DNA of 37,229 nt from Sulfurimonas hongkongensis (GTDB lineage: Bacteria > Campylobacterota > Campylobacteria > Campylobacterales > Sulfurimonadaceae): positions 1 to 37,229 of the forward strand of contig NZ_AUPZ01000019.1 in NCBI RefSeq assembly GCF_000445475.1, in the 5' to 3' direction. The translations under genes and the position numbers were made by a program. The notes beneath the pieces were generated by a model, which was given only the letters and a program-made list of their open reading frames with translations, ran no database searches and was not told where the DNA came from. The first letter of the stretch is position 1; every line of letters starts with the position of its first letter. This document shows positions 8,715 through 16,757 of the stretch, piece by piece.

Positions 8715-9869
8715 TTAAACCTCTCTCTTTTTTAATAGTTCAGATGCAGAGACTGCACAGCTTTTGTTTTGACTAACACCAGCACGACCAAGAACTTCAA
8801 AGAAAGGAGTTTGTGCTCCACAGTCACACTCACTTGGCTTATGCATAACGCCCAAATCTCCCATCATAACACTCACAGCAGGAACTGAAGTGATGTATGG
8901 AGTTACAAAGTTCATAAAGCCACTTTGTCCATAGTCTAGCACTTCTAAGGTTTTAACATCTCTTACAAAGAGTCTCGACCAGATAGGAACATGGAGATTG
9001 TGATTTTTGCACTCTATGTAAGGAATGGAGTGCTCAACTGAACCGTAAGCATCACGGATTCTAGATACCCTGATGCCCAAATACTCATTTATAAGTGAGA
9101 AGAGTTCATCTTTTGATATCTCTTTGTTAGCGTAACCTTTCCAGCCACCGCCAAACATCACAAGTGAATCGGGATGAAGTTGTACTTTTATATCCATCTC
9201 CTTCATCTGCATCAGAGTGAAGTACATAAACGAGGGAAAGCCATGAATGCGAACAGGAAGATTTTGTTCTGCATACTCTTGCAGTTTTCTCACAGTTCCA
9301 AAACGGTCAAACTCATGAGTGCCTGCCGTTTGACGAAGTGCGAAAAAGACCTCTTTTGGTTTTGAAAAAGAGGTAAGAAAAATATTTGTATTTGTAGTTC
9401 CAACTTTAAAGTTTTTAAGTGGCTCATAGGCTAGTAAAAGATAGTTTGCTTCTTGATCTGGTGTGTTAAAACCCATCTCATTATAAATAAATTTTACCAT
9501 CCTTCTAGCGCTTAAAATCGACCACTCATCAAAAAACATCTGAGACTTCTGCCCTGATGTACCTGATGATGTAAGATGCTCGCAAATGTTTTTTTTATCA
9601 ACCGATACGCTTTCATGCATTTTAAAAAAGTTAGCATGGATAAAAGGCAACTCTTTTAAATCATCCACGCTTTTGAGTTTTTCCAAATCAAAATCATAAG
9701 TAAGTTTGCTATAAAACTTATTGTTATTTCGATGCCAAGAGATTATCTCTTTAAACGCATCCACAAACAAAGCATCTAACTCATCACTAGATGCATAGGC
9801 ATCAGTTATTTCACATAGTTTTTGTACATTTTTTAAGGTAGTAGCATCGGGAGGAAGGAGTAGAGACAT
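8715..9869 (-). CDS. luxE: LuxE-like acyl-protein synthetase
   Basis: A 384-residue LuxE family protein (acyl-protein synthetase, PF04443), close to the usual 370-380 residues. LuxE activates a fatty acid as acyl-AMP, moves it to its own C-terminal Cys, and passes it to LuxC. The adenylate loop TSSGTSGQKS is at 100-109; further on are FGGGWKGY and DAYGSVEHSIPYIEC. Near the end, NKSCAVSASELL gives Cys371 in the place of the acylated Cys of Vibrio LuxE. First gene of the seven-gene operon, with AAGGG before the ATG. No luxA or luxB is nearby, so light emission is not implied. Confidence 0.88.
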   Translation of the reverse strand: MSLLLPPDATTLKNVQKLCEITDAYASSDELDALFVDAFKEIISWHRNNNKFYSKLTYDFDLEKLKSVDDLKELPFIHANFFKMHESVSVDKKNICEHLTSSGTSGQKSQMFFDEWSILSARRMVKFIYNEMGFNTPDQEANYLLLAYEPLKNFKVGTTNTNIFLTSFSKPKEVFFALRQTAGTHEFDRFGTVRKLQEYAEQNLPVRIHGFPSFMYFTLMQMKEMDIKVQLHPDSLVMFGGGWKGYANKEISKDELFSLINEYLGIRVSRIRDAYGSVEHSIPYIECKNHNLHVPIWSRLFVRDVKTLEVLDYGQSGFMNFVTPYITSVPAVSVMMGDLGVMHKPSECDCGAQTPFFEVLGRAGVSQNKSCAVSASELLKKREV

Positions 9870-9903
9870 ATTTAAAACCCTTATAAGTTGATATTTAGAC
9901 TAG

Positions 9904-9946
9904 TTCAAGTCTCATATAGTACCTTAAAGAGACTTGAAAAATTATA
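9904..9946 (-). promoter_or_regulatory. Predicted promoter and overlapping operator-like inverted repeat for the luxE operon
   Basis: Reading leftward, TATAAT (9946-9941) is a good -10 box, and the start of transcription should fall about 7 bases later, near 9934. A perfect inverted repeat, TTCAAGTCTC (9904-9913) and GAGACTTGAA (9929-9938) with a 15-base spacer, covers that point. It has no following T-run, so an operator or a 5'-leader hairpin fits better than a terminator. No obvious -35, as is usual for sigma70 promoters in this phylum. Confidence 0.5.
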
Positions 9947-10010
9947 TCTACCATGCTATAAAGGATATATTAAAAGAGCTTATTCTTTTGTAACCTCTTC
10001 TATCGAAGTA

Positions 10011-10298
10011 TTATTTGAATCTAGAAGTAGCTGACTTCAATGCACTATCCATAGAGTCCCACGCACTTTCAATACCTGCTTTGAGGTCTTTCCAGGCATC
10101 ATCACTCGCGTCTTTAAGTTCGTTAAGCTTTTTACTCGCTGTCTCTTGCATAGACTGCAACTCATCGATTTTTTTCTCATACTCAATTTTTCTATCGGCG
10201 TCTGCACCATTAGCTTTTGCCTTAAGTTTATCAATCTCGGCATTCCATTCGTCTAGTTGTGCCTGCAATTTTTGTTCGTATGCTTCTTTCATGCTCAT
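10011..10298 (-). CDS. Small coiled-coil protein, sll1863-like stress family
   Basis: A 95-residue, highly charged, almost entirely helical protein with heptad-like spacing (KLQAQLDEWNAEIDKLKA) and no membrane segment or signal peptide. It ends in WDSMDSALKSATSRFK. Short proteins of this appearance are annotated as coiled-coil domain, sll1863-like stress-response proteins. Start ATG at 10298 is well supported by GAGGAG 6 bases upstream. It is transcribed alone, between the luxE promoter region and the antiporter operon. No enzymatic motif is visible. Function beyond a possible stress role is unknown. Confidence 0.75.
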   Translation of the reverse strand: MSMKEAYEQKLQAQLDEWNAEIDKLKAKANGADADRKIEYEKKIDELQSMQETASKKLNELKDASDDAWKDLKAGIESAWDSMDSALKSATSRFK

Positions 10299-10431
10299 GA
10301 TTTTCTCCTCTTAAATAAAGTGATTTATGTAAACTTTACACTACTAATATTTCGAATTCTTACTTAACCTCCTCCTTTATATGTTTAAATATTTTATATA
10401 TTATGAAAAAAAACCTTAATTAAAAATATTA

Positions 10432-11214
10432 TCAGATGGTCTTTAAAAATTTCCCCATTGCACTTTTAAATTCATCTAGATTTTCTATCATACTCATGTG
10501 TCCACTTTTACTTAAACTTATAAAGGTTGAATTTTTTATCTTAAGCGCCATTTGTTTCATTGTCTCTTTAGGTATTATCTTGTCATTTTCGCTAGTTATA
10601 AGTAAAACAGGAATGTCCGTTTTTTCTAAACTTTGAGTTGTGTCAGTTCTACTAATCATCGCTAACAGGGCAGCTTTTATCCCTGTAGGATTAAAACTCA
10701 TTATATTTTCTTTGATCTCTTCTATCTTTTGTGGCGATTTTTTTATGAACCCCTCACTAAAAGCAGCCAAAAAGAAGTCATCTATAAAAGATTCAACTCC
10801 CTTTGCATCTATCTTTGCAATACCAGCGGCCCTTTTTAGTTTTGCTTTATCATTGTCGCTGTTTGTTGCGGTATTTGCAAGTATCAAAGCCTTATAGCTC
10901 TCTCTTTCATTTGCACGAAGTGCAACATAACCACCCATAGAAAACCCGCAAAGAATGGGATTGTCCAACTTTAACTCAAATACAATGTTTTCTAAATCTT
11001 GTGTATAACTCTCCATAGTAAACTGGGCATCTCCTATCTCAGACTTGCCAAGTCCTCTAATATCATATGAGACGCAATAATACTCATCTTTAAACTCACT
11101 AACCACATCATCCCAAAGTGTATGGTCAAATGGAAATCCATGTATAAAAACTATAGCCTGCTTGCCTACTTTACCAGAAGTCTTAACACTTATACCATCT
11201 ATCATTTTTTGCAT
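10432..11214 (-). CDS. Alpha/beta hydrolase
   Basis: A 260-residue alpha/beta-hydrolase fold enzyme. The oxyanion motif is FIHGFPFDHTLW, the nucleophile elbow GFSMGG puts the Ser near 92, and an acid (SENDK) and a terminal His (SKSGHMSMIE) complete a triad. The start was chosen at the ATG at 11214, 1 base after the stop of the AMMECR1-like gene and with AAGGA about 7 bases upstream; an in-frame start at 11268 would overlap that gene by 53 bases. Last gene of a three-gene leftward operon. The closest named types are enol-lactonase or esterase-like hydrolases, but the substrate cannot be told. A LuxD-like thioesterase role for the neighbouring operon is conceivable but unsupported. Confidence 0.85.
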   Translation of the reverse strand: MQKMIDGISVKTSGKVGKQAIVFIHGFPFDHTLWDDVVSEFKDEYYCVSYDIRGLGKSEIGDAQFTMESYTQDLENIVFELKLDNPILCGFSMGGYVALRANERESYKALILANTATNSDNDKAKLKRAAGIAKIDAKGVESFIDDFFLAAFSEGFIKKSPQKIEEIKENIMSFNPTGIKAALLAMISRTDTTQSLEKTDIPVLLITSENDKIIPKETMKQMALKIKNSTFISLSKSGHMSMIENLDEFKSAMGKFLKTI

Positions 11215-11215
11215 C

Positions 11216-11599
11216 TTAAGTCCTTTTTTGCTCTGATTCAACCATACTATTTTTAAGTATAGGCTCATCTCTTTGACTCATCACTCCATCAGGGGTGTTT
11301 AGTATGAGTTCTATCTCACAGCTTAGATACTCCGAAGTTGTAAGTGGAGTGAAGTTTTTATCTTCAAATGCTGCAACTTTAGCGTTGTATATGATATCTT
11401 CTAAAAGGCTTTTTTGTGCAGCTGGCGATGTGTATGAACCTCTTAGCTCTTTGTCTAGGTAGATATTTAGAGTTGTGGCGATTTTTTCATTAAGAAGTGG
11501 GTGTTCATTTAAAAGGGTCGCCTTATCTATAGTTCTTTGAAGCTCTAAGACCTCTTGGATGGACTCACGAGCAAGTTGTAAAAGTACAGACCTAGACAC
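11216..11599 (-). CDS. Short AMMECR1-like protein
   Basis: A 127-residue protein that follows the AMMECR1 pattern: LARESIQEVLEL at the N-terminus, a strand ending in KELRGSYTS where family members have LRGCIGS, then NAKVAAFEDKNFTPLTTSEYL and a closing strand CEIELILNTPDG. Normal AMMECR1 proteins are nearer 180-200 residues, so this is a minimal or truncated version, and the conserved Cys of LRGCIG is replaced. The start is GTG at 11599, close behind a GGAGG, and the gene overlaps the antiporter gene by 8 bases. The family function in bacteria is not well known. Confidence in the family comes from the order of motifs rather than strong identity. Confidence 0.65.
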   Translation of the reverse strand: MSRSVLLQLARESIQEVLELQRTIDKATLLNEHPLLNEKIATTLNIYLDKELRGSYTSPAAQKSLLEDIIYNAKVAAFEDKNFTPLTTSEYLSCEIELILNTPDGVMSQRDEPILKNSMVESEQKRT

Positions 11600-12752
11600 T
11601 TACCTCCCCCTTTAACTTGAAGTTATTTATGAGTTTGATGATAATCATAACACTTATAACCTGAAATAAAGCCGCTAATATAAAAGCATAATAGTGAAGT
11701 GTGTCTATGCTTGAGCCTTGATAAGCAAGCGTAGCCATAGCGATAAGAAGAGTAAGAGGCATGGAGTGAGAAAGTCCCATAAGAACAGAATCTATAAGCC
11801 CTAACTCTTTGATAAAAACTAAAGATGCGACAACTCTCATAATAATCATAAATACTGTAATTACTAAAGCTTTATAGATAAGCCCATTCATAGTAAGTGC
11901 GGCTAAATCAAAGGAACTTCCTATGTAGATAAAAAAGATAGGGATTAAAAATCCAAACCCATAAGAGGCTAGCTTTTCGGGTAGTTCCTGTTTATGTTCA
12001 AAAAATGTTGGTATAAAAATTCCTGCTAAAAATGCCCCAAAAGCTAGTTCTAACCCAAGGTAGAGCATCGCACCAACGAGTAAAAAGAAGATGCCCATGG
12101 ACAAGCGGATATCTTGCTCTTTGTTGTCATCAACTGGCATCAAAGAAGTTGAGACTCCGGGAAACCACCAAAAAAGAAGTTCCATAGCGCGAAAAAGTAA
12201 GAACATAAAGAGCAAAAATAAGATGAGTGCTAGTACCGTCTTTATAAGTCCACTTCCAAAACCAGACTCTATGGCTGCTGATGTAAGCGTTAAAAAACCT
12301 ATACTCACAACCTCTCCAATCCCTCCAGCAGTCATAGAGAGACCTAACCAAGGAGTCTTGCCATACTCTTTTGAAAGATTTGCTATTAGTCCAACTGAGA
12401 TAAGAGGAAGAAGAACCATAAAAATTTTTCCAAGGTTAAAATAGAGCGAGATAAGGATAGAAAAAGCATAAAGTATGATGAGATAGAGTACGATTTTTTT
12501 CATAAGCTCTTTGGGAGTCTTTAGAACTTTTTTGAGGTTAATCTCAGTTCCAGCTATAAACATAAGATACAAAAACCCAAGCTCTGCGACTATCTCAAAC
12601 AGGTGTTCGGTATGTAAAAAACCGACATATCCCAAAACTGAGCCAAAGATTATCTCTATGGGAGTAGTAGGGAGCTTTAAGAGTTTTGCAAAAAAAGGAG
12701 TAGTTATGATGATAAGCGAGATAGTAATTATCAAAACAACATTATCGTGCAT
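11592..12752 (-). CDS. Cation:proton antiporter, CPA2 (Kef/NapA-like) membrane domain
   Basis: A 386-residue, strongly hydrophobic protein with about a dozen predicted membrane segments, beginning MHDNVVLIITISLIIITTPF. Segments such as ELGFLYLMFIAGTEINLKKV and AFGAFLAGIFIPTFF, plus a PIFFIYIGSSFDL stretch, match the sodium/hydrogen exchanger core of the CPA2 family. It ends after the transmembrane core, without the cytosolic RCK/TrkA-N domain that full Kef channels carry. Probably moves Na+ or K+ against protons for pH or ion balance. First gene of an operon with the AMMECR1-like and hydrolase genes. The transported ion is not predictable. Confidence 0.85.
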   Translation of the reverse strand: MHDNVVLIITISLIIITTPFFAKLLKLPTTPIEIIFGSVLGYVGFLHTEHLFEIVAELGFLYLMFIAGTEINLKKVLKTPKELMKKIVLYLIILYAFSILISLYFNLGKIFMVLLPLISVGLIANLSKEYGKTPWLGLSMTAGGIGEVVSIGFLTLTSAAIESGFGSGLIKTVLALILFLLFMFLLFRAMELLFWWFPGVSTSLMPVDDNKEQDIRLSMGIFFLLVGAMLYLGLELAFGAFLAGIFIPTFFEHKQELPEKLASYGFGFLIPIFFIYIGSSFDLAALTMNGLIYKALVITVFMIIMRVVASLVFIKELGLIDSVLMGLSHSMPLTLLIAMATLAYQGSSIDTLHYYAFILAALFQVISVMIIIKLINNFKLKGEVSV

Positions 12753-12784
12753 AAATTTCCTTTTATTAGTTAAACTATCTCATT

Positions 12785-12942
12785 AATCTATAAACTAGAT
12801 TCCGTGTCAAGCACGGAATGACGAGACGCGCATCATCCTGAACAAACAAATCGTCATCCTGAACAAACAAATCGTCATCCTGAACCCTAAAGAAACATTT
12901 TTGCATAGCAAAAAGCGATTCTCTTGTTTTGATTCAGGATCT
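12785..12942. repeat. Composite intergenic palindromic repeat with short tandem copies
   Basis: ATTCCGTG (12799-12806) pairs with CACGGAAT (12812-12819). It is followed by a 21-base unit starting CATCCTGAAC at 12834 and 12855, with a partial third copy at 12876, and a final GATTCAGGATCT (12931-12942) that can pair with the CATCCTGAA arms. Twenty-four bases (12785-12808) are identical to 20208-20231. Dispersed non-coding palindromic elements of this type often serve as transcript ends; here it lies between bioB and the antiporter operon. Confidence 0.7.
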
Positions 12943-12965
12943 ATTTTGACAACTCTTCAAAGCAT

Positions 12966-13811
12966 TCAGCTAACTTTTTTCGCAATACTAAGATTTAGTG
13001 ATTTTAGCATCTCTAAATCTTTGCTCGTTATTCTACCATTTGTTGTTAGATAGTTTCCTATAACTATGGAGTTTGCCCCATGTTTAAAGATCTCATCTTG
13101 TCTATCTCCAAACATAAGTCCTCGCCCACCTGCTATCATGATCCTCTGTGCTTTTGGGATACTCTCTCTTGTAAGCTTTATGAGTGAAAATGCCTTTTCA
13201 ATATCAAGCGGATTTGGCTCTAGTTCTAATGCATCATTATGATGGTAGAAATTTATAGGGACCGAAGTTGGATTTAGCGACTCTAATGACTTTAACATTG
13301 AGATTCTATCTTCATCGCTCTCGCCAAGACCAAAGATGCCACCACTTATGAGAACTAGTCCTGATTTGTTTACATTTTGACAAGTCTCATATCTTTCATC
13401 CCATGTATGAGTAGTGCAGATGCTAGGGTAAAAATCTCGTGAAGTCTCCAAGTTGTGGTTATAAGCCTTGATGCCAGCATCTTTTAGAGTCAAGAGTTGC
13501 TCTAGCGAAGCTGTTCCATTACAAGCGATGAGCCTAAGTTCTGGGACTTCTTTTGTCAAAACCTTTGCAATGCTACAAACAAACTCAAGAGTTTTATGAT
13601 TTAGTCCTTTATCTGATGTGACCAAACAAAAGCCTAAAGCTCCGTTATCTCTTGCAGTTTTTGCCTCATCTAAGATGTGTAGCATCTCTTTTTGCTTATA
13701 TCGCTCTATATCTGCTTTGTATCTCACACTTTGTGAGCAAAACTTGCAGTCTTCGTTGCATGTTCCACTGTTTATATTACAGATGGCACATAAAAATATC
13801 TCTTTATTCAT
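12966..13811 (-). CDS. bioB: Biotin synthase, short campylobacterial type
   Basis: Radical SAM enzyme inserting sulfur into dethiobiotin. The [4Fe-4S] motif CNEDCKFC gives Cys18, 22 and 25. It is 281 residues against about 346 in E. coli, as in Helicobacter and Campylobacter. Candidate ligands for the auxiliary cluster at Cys62 (GFCLVT) and Cys97 (IACNGT) are present, but the position of the third ligand (VCSGG in E. coli) is LISGG here, with Ile155. The AGGR near 230 fits the family. Extra cysteines at 132 and 144 lie in between. The gene overlaps the phosphoesterase gene by 4 bases. Biotin synthase is very likely; the auxiliary cluster chemistry may differ from the E. coli enzyme. Confidence 0.9.
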   Translation of the reverse strand: MNKEIFLCAICNINSGTCNEDCKFCSQSVRYKADIERYKQKEMLHILDEAKTARDNGALGFCLVTSDKGLNHKTLEFVCSIAKVLTKEVPELRLIACNGTASLEQLLTLKDAGIKAYNHNLETSRDFYPSICTTHTWDERYETCQNVNKSGLVLISGGIFGLGESDEDRISMLKSLESLNPTSVPINFYHHNDALELEPNPLDIEKAFSLIKLTRESIPKAQRIMIAGGRGLMFGDRQDEIFKHGANSIVIGNYLTTNGRITSKDLEMLKSLNLSIAKKVS

Positions 13812-14329
13812 TGTTTAACTCTTTTATATGAAAATAGTTCTTCTTTAAACTCTTTATCTTTTTTATCTCTTGTAAAGTAGCTAACATAAAAATGACTCTT
13901 GCTAATCTCAAGCATTGCACACTCTGAGATGGGCTTGTTTCTTGCACAAACTTCACCAGGATTTAAAAAAAGAGTCTTGCCCTTAAAGTCACTTTCATAT
14001 GCATGAGTATGTCCAAAGATAACAACATCTGCATCAGGAGCCATATAAAAAGGCAGATGCATAAGTTTAAACTTTGTGTCTGCAAGCTTAAAATAGTATG
14101 GCTCTTGGACTAAGTTGTACTTTGAGTGAAAGCGAGCTAAGTGAGCATCGTTGTTTCCATAAACAGCTACATACCGAGCCGAGCACTTTTCTAAATACTC
14201 CAAAATCTCGCTCTCTCCAATATCTCCAGAGTGGATAATAAACTGGGCACCTCTTTTTATAAGTAAGTCTATAGCATCTTTTGCTAACTTTACTTTTGTG
14301 TGAGTATCTGAGATAACGCCTATCTTCAT
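13808..14329 (-). CDS. YfcE/MJ0936-type metallophosphoesterase
   Basis: A 173-residue calcineurin-like phosphoesterase with the metal motifs in order: ISDTHTKV near the start, HSGDIGESE, VYGNNDAHL, then IFGHTHAYES and LNPGEVCA. These are the residues that bind two metals in YfcE and MJ0936 phosphodiesterases. ATG at 14329 is the natural start, and the 4-base overlap (ATGA) with bioB means the two are co-transcribed. Natural substrate unknown; there is no evident link to biotin. An alternative is a cyclic-nucleotide or phosphatase role. Confidence 0.88.
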   Translation of the reverse strand: MKIGVISDTHTKVKLAKDAIDLLIKRGAQFIIHSGDIGESEILEYLEKCSARYVAVYGNNDAHLARFHSKYNLVQEPYYFKLADTKFKLMHLPFYMAPDADVVIFGHTHAYESDFKGKTLFLNPGEVCARNKPISECAMLEISKSHFYVSYFTRDKKDKEFKEELFSYKRVKQ

Positions 14330-14348
14330 GTTTTTCCTTAATTGAAAA

Positions 14349-14421
14349 CTAGATCCCCAGTCAAGCTGAGGATGACAATTCTTTGCACACCGTCATCCTC
14401 GGGCTTGACCTGAGAATCTAG
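14349..14421. repeat. Intergenic palindromic element overlapping the topA stop codon
   Basis: An imperfect palindrome about 73 bases long: CTAGAT at 14349-14354 against ATCTAG at 14416-14421, GTCAAGC against GCTTGAC, and GAGGATGAC against GTCATCCTC, around a 14-base centre. It is related to the elements near 12800 and 20230. Its right end contains the topA stop TAG at 14420-14418. May act as the topA terminator. Confidence 0.7.
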
Positions 14422-16640
14422 CTGTTTTCTTCTCTTGGAGTTCTGTTTTTACACTTTACACACTCATAAACATCTTTGTTTCTGTAAACTCTCGGAGCTA
14501 AAACACCCTTACAACCTTTCTCCTTACACTTGATGGTAGTTGGCTCAAACTTTGAGATAAATTTACAATCAGGATAGTTTGCACAACCCCAAAAAGGTCC
14601 ACGTCGTGAATTTTTAAGACTTATCTCGCCACCACAATCAGGACAAGGAGTCTTGCTAACTTGTGTCTCAACATCTATACTCTTTGTATTTTTACACTCA
14701 GGATAACCACTACAAGCTAAAAACTGGCCATTTCTTCCATTTTTGACAATCATCTCTTTACCGCATTTTTCACAAACATCACCACTTTTTTCTTGCTTTA
14801 CTTCAACTTTGTTTCCATCTTCATCGACTTGTTCAGTATATTTACACTTTGGAAAACCGCTACAAGCTATAAAGTTTCCAAAACGACCTGAACGCAGAAG
14901 AAGCTCGTGTTCGCCACATTTTGGACAAGTCCTCCCTAGTGGTTTTGCAAGTTTTAGTGAGACAATCTTCTCTTTACCCTCTGCAATCTGCTCCATAAAA
15001 GGAAAGTAAAAATCACTTAGAAGTTTTTGCCAGTCAGTCTCTCCTTCTGAGATCTCATCTAGTTTTTCTTCCATATTTGCAGTAAAAGAGATATCCACAA
15101 TGTTAGCAAAGTTTTTCTCTAGCATCTCAGTCACAGTAAATGCCATCTCAGTTGGTACGATTTGCTTTTTTTCTATGTTTACATAGGTACGACCACTTAG
15201 AGTTGCAATGGTTGGTGCGTAGGTTGATGGGCGACCAACTCCCTCGGATTCGAGTTTTTTGATAAGGCTTGCTTCTGAATATCTCGGTGGTGGCTCAGTA
15301 AAGTGTTGCTCAGGTTTTATGCTTTGAATCTCAGCCTTATCGCCCTCTTTTAGAGTTGGAAGAAGTCTGTCTTTGTCTTCATTTCCTAAAACTGCATAAA
15401 AACCATCAAAGATAAGTTTTCTACCACTTGCACGAAATTCATTGCTTTTTCCACTAAAGATAATGTTGTTTTGCTCAAATAGTGCATCATTCATCTGAGA
15501 CGCCATAAATCTTTCATATATAAGACGATAAAGTTTTATCTCATCAGGCTTTAAAAAACTCTTTGCAATCTCAGGAGTAAACTCTAACATTGTTGGGCGG
15601 ATAGCTTCGTGAGCTTCTTGTGCACCCTTTGCTTTTTTACCATAAAATTTTGGTTCATCTGGTAGATATTTTTTTCCAAACTTCTTCTGTATAACATCAC
15701 GAATGCCACTAACTGCTTCACTAGCTATATTTAGTGAGTCAGTTCTCATGTAAGTAATAACTCCACTTGTTCCATCAGGTGTTTTTACTCCCTCATAAAG
15801 GCTTTGGGCCACCATCATAGTTTTTTTAGGAGTAAAGCCTAGCTTGCTAGATGCAGTCTGTTGCAGAGTTGAAGTCATAAAAGGTGGAGGAGTTGAAGTT
15901 TTTCTCTGCTTTGTCTCTATCTTTGAGATAACAAAGGAGTCAGCTTCAACACTTTTAACTATAGAAGTAGCGTCATTTTTGTTCTCTATGGAGAGTTTTG
16001 AGAGTTTATCACCCATGTGCTTGATAAGAGTAGCTTCTATATCTTTTTTAAAAAGAGTATCTATAGTCCAGTACTCTACAGGGACAAAGGCTCTTATCTC
16101 TCTCTCACGATCAACTACTAGTTTTAGAGTTGAAGACTGAACACGACCGCCAGAGAGTCCTTTTTGAATCTTTGAGCTTAGAAGTGGAGAGAGTTTGTAA
16201 CCCACTACTCGGTCAAGCATACGACGAGCTTGTTGAGCGTTTACCATATTCATATCTATAGTTCTTGCAGATTCAAGTGCATGGTTTATTGCACTCTTTG
16301 TTATCTCATGAAAAACGATACGAGGGAGTTGCTCTGGGTCTTTTTTTATAGCATGAGCAATATGCCAACCAATAGCTTCACCCTCACGATCCTCATCGGT
16401 CGCGATATAGATAGTATCTGCTTTTTTGGCAAGTTCTCTTATCTCTTTAACGGTAGGAGCATTCTCTTTTGCAACGCTGTACGCAGGGACTAGTTTGTTA
16501 TCTTCATCTACAGTGATTCCAAAACGAGACTTTGGAAGATCTCGTATGTGACCTTTAGATGCGATAACCTCATAACCTTTACCTAAAAAGTTCTTGATAG
16601 TCCTTGCTTTTGCGGGTGATTCGACGATAATTAAGTTCAA
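14418..16640 (-). CDS. topA: DNA topoisomerase I
   Basis: Relaxes negative supercoils through a transient Tyr-DNA bond. The Toprim domain (VESPAKARTIKNFLG, TDEDREGEAIGWH at 81-93) is followed by the catalytic segment GVITYMRTDSLN, with Tyr297. Cys-rich zinc ribbons occupy the C-terminus: CPKCGEH, CEKCGKE, CPDCGGE and a last CKEKGCKG...CVKC. The length (740) is normal for Campylobacterota. The start codon is TTG at 16640, with AGGA about 8 bases upstream; no other start keeps the Toprim motif. The stop codon lies inside a palindromic repeat. Housekeeping gene, transcribed alone. Confidence 0.97.
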   Translation of the reverse strand: MNLIIVESPAKARTIKNFLGKGYEVIASKGHIRDLPKSRFGITVDEDNKLVPAYSVAKENAPTVKEIRELAKKADTIYIATDEDREGEAIGWHIAHAIKKDPEQLPRIVFHEITKSAINHALESARTIDMNMVNAQQARRMLDRVVGYKLSPLLSSKIQKGLSGGRVQSSTLKLVVDREREIRAFVPVEYWTIDTLFKKDIEATLIKHMGDKLSKLSIENKNDATSIVKSVEADSFVISKIETKQRKTSTPPPFMTSTLQQTASSKLGFTPKKTMMVAQSLYEGVKTPDGTSGVITYMRTDSLNIASEAVSGIRDVIQKKFGKKYLPDEPKFYGKKAKGAQEAHEAIRPTMLEFTPEIAKSFLKPDEIKLYRLIYERFMASQMNDALFEQNNIIFSGKSNEFRASGRKLIFDGFYAVLGNEDKDRLLPTLKEGDKAEIQSIKPEQHFTEPPPRYSEASLIKKLESEGVGRPSTYAPTIATLSGRTYVNIEKKQIVPTEMAFTVTEMLEKNFANIVDISFTANMEEKLDEISEGETDWQKLLSDFYFPFMEQIAEGKEKIVSLKLAKPLGRTCPKCGEHELLLRSGRFGNFIACSGFPKCKYTEQVDEDGNKVEVKQEKSGDVCEKCGKEMIVKNGRNGQFLACSGYPECKNTKSIDVETQVSKTPCPDCGGEISLKNSRRGPFWGCANYPDCKFISKFEPTTIKCKEKGCKGVLAPRVYRNKDVYECVKCKNRTPREENS

Positions 16641-16742
16641 ATAGTTTTCCTATATATAGTATAGTGATTTTTAAGTGGCGGAAGTTTAGCACAAAAAGAT
16701 GAAAAAAGAAAAAAGTGTTTCTTAGTCTTGGGTTTGTTTTTG

Positions 16743-16751
16743 TGCTATAAT
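16743..16751 (+). promoter_or_regulatory. Extended -10 promoter giving a probable leaderless transcript
   Basis: TG-C-TATAAT (16743-16751) follows a T-rich run, the typical sigma70 pattern in Campylobacterota. The ATG of the next gene is at 16758, only 6 bases after TATAAT, so the transcript should begin at or very near the start codon with no ribosome-binding site. Confidence 0.6.
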
Positions 16752-16757
16752 CAACAT

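Noticed and set aside
900-9869. Light-emission (lux) operon
   Set aside because: luxA and luxB are absent and the LuxC domain is fused to another enzyme, so only the acyl chemistry is similar.
10015-10314. An open frame of 99 residues opposite the coiled-coil gene
   Set aside because: Ser/Ala/Leu-rich translation typical of the reverse of a helical gene; the other strand has a strong ribosome-binding site and better codon use.
10360-10385. A strong GGAGGAGG ribosome-binding-like site on the minus strand
   Set aside because: No ATG, GTG or TTG lies at a suitable distance with an open frame, so no gene is called.
12091-12444. An open frame of 117 residues opposite the antiporter gene
   Set aside because: Lies wholly inside a clear membrane-protein gene and shows no recognisable family or ribosome-binding site.
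12834-12885. Tandem 21-base units that look like a CRISPR start
   Set aside because: Copies are directly adjacent with no unique spacers, only two full units, and no cas genes are nearby.
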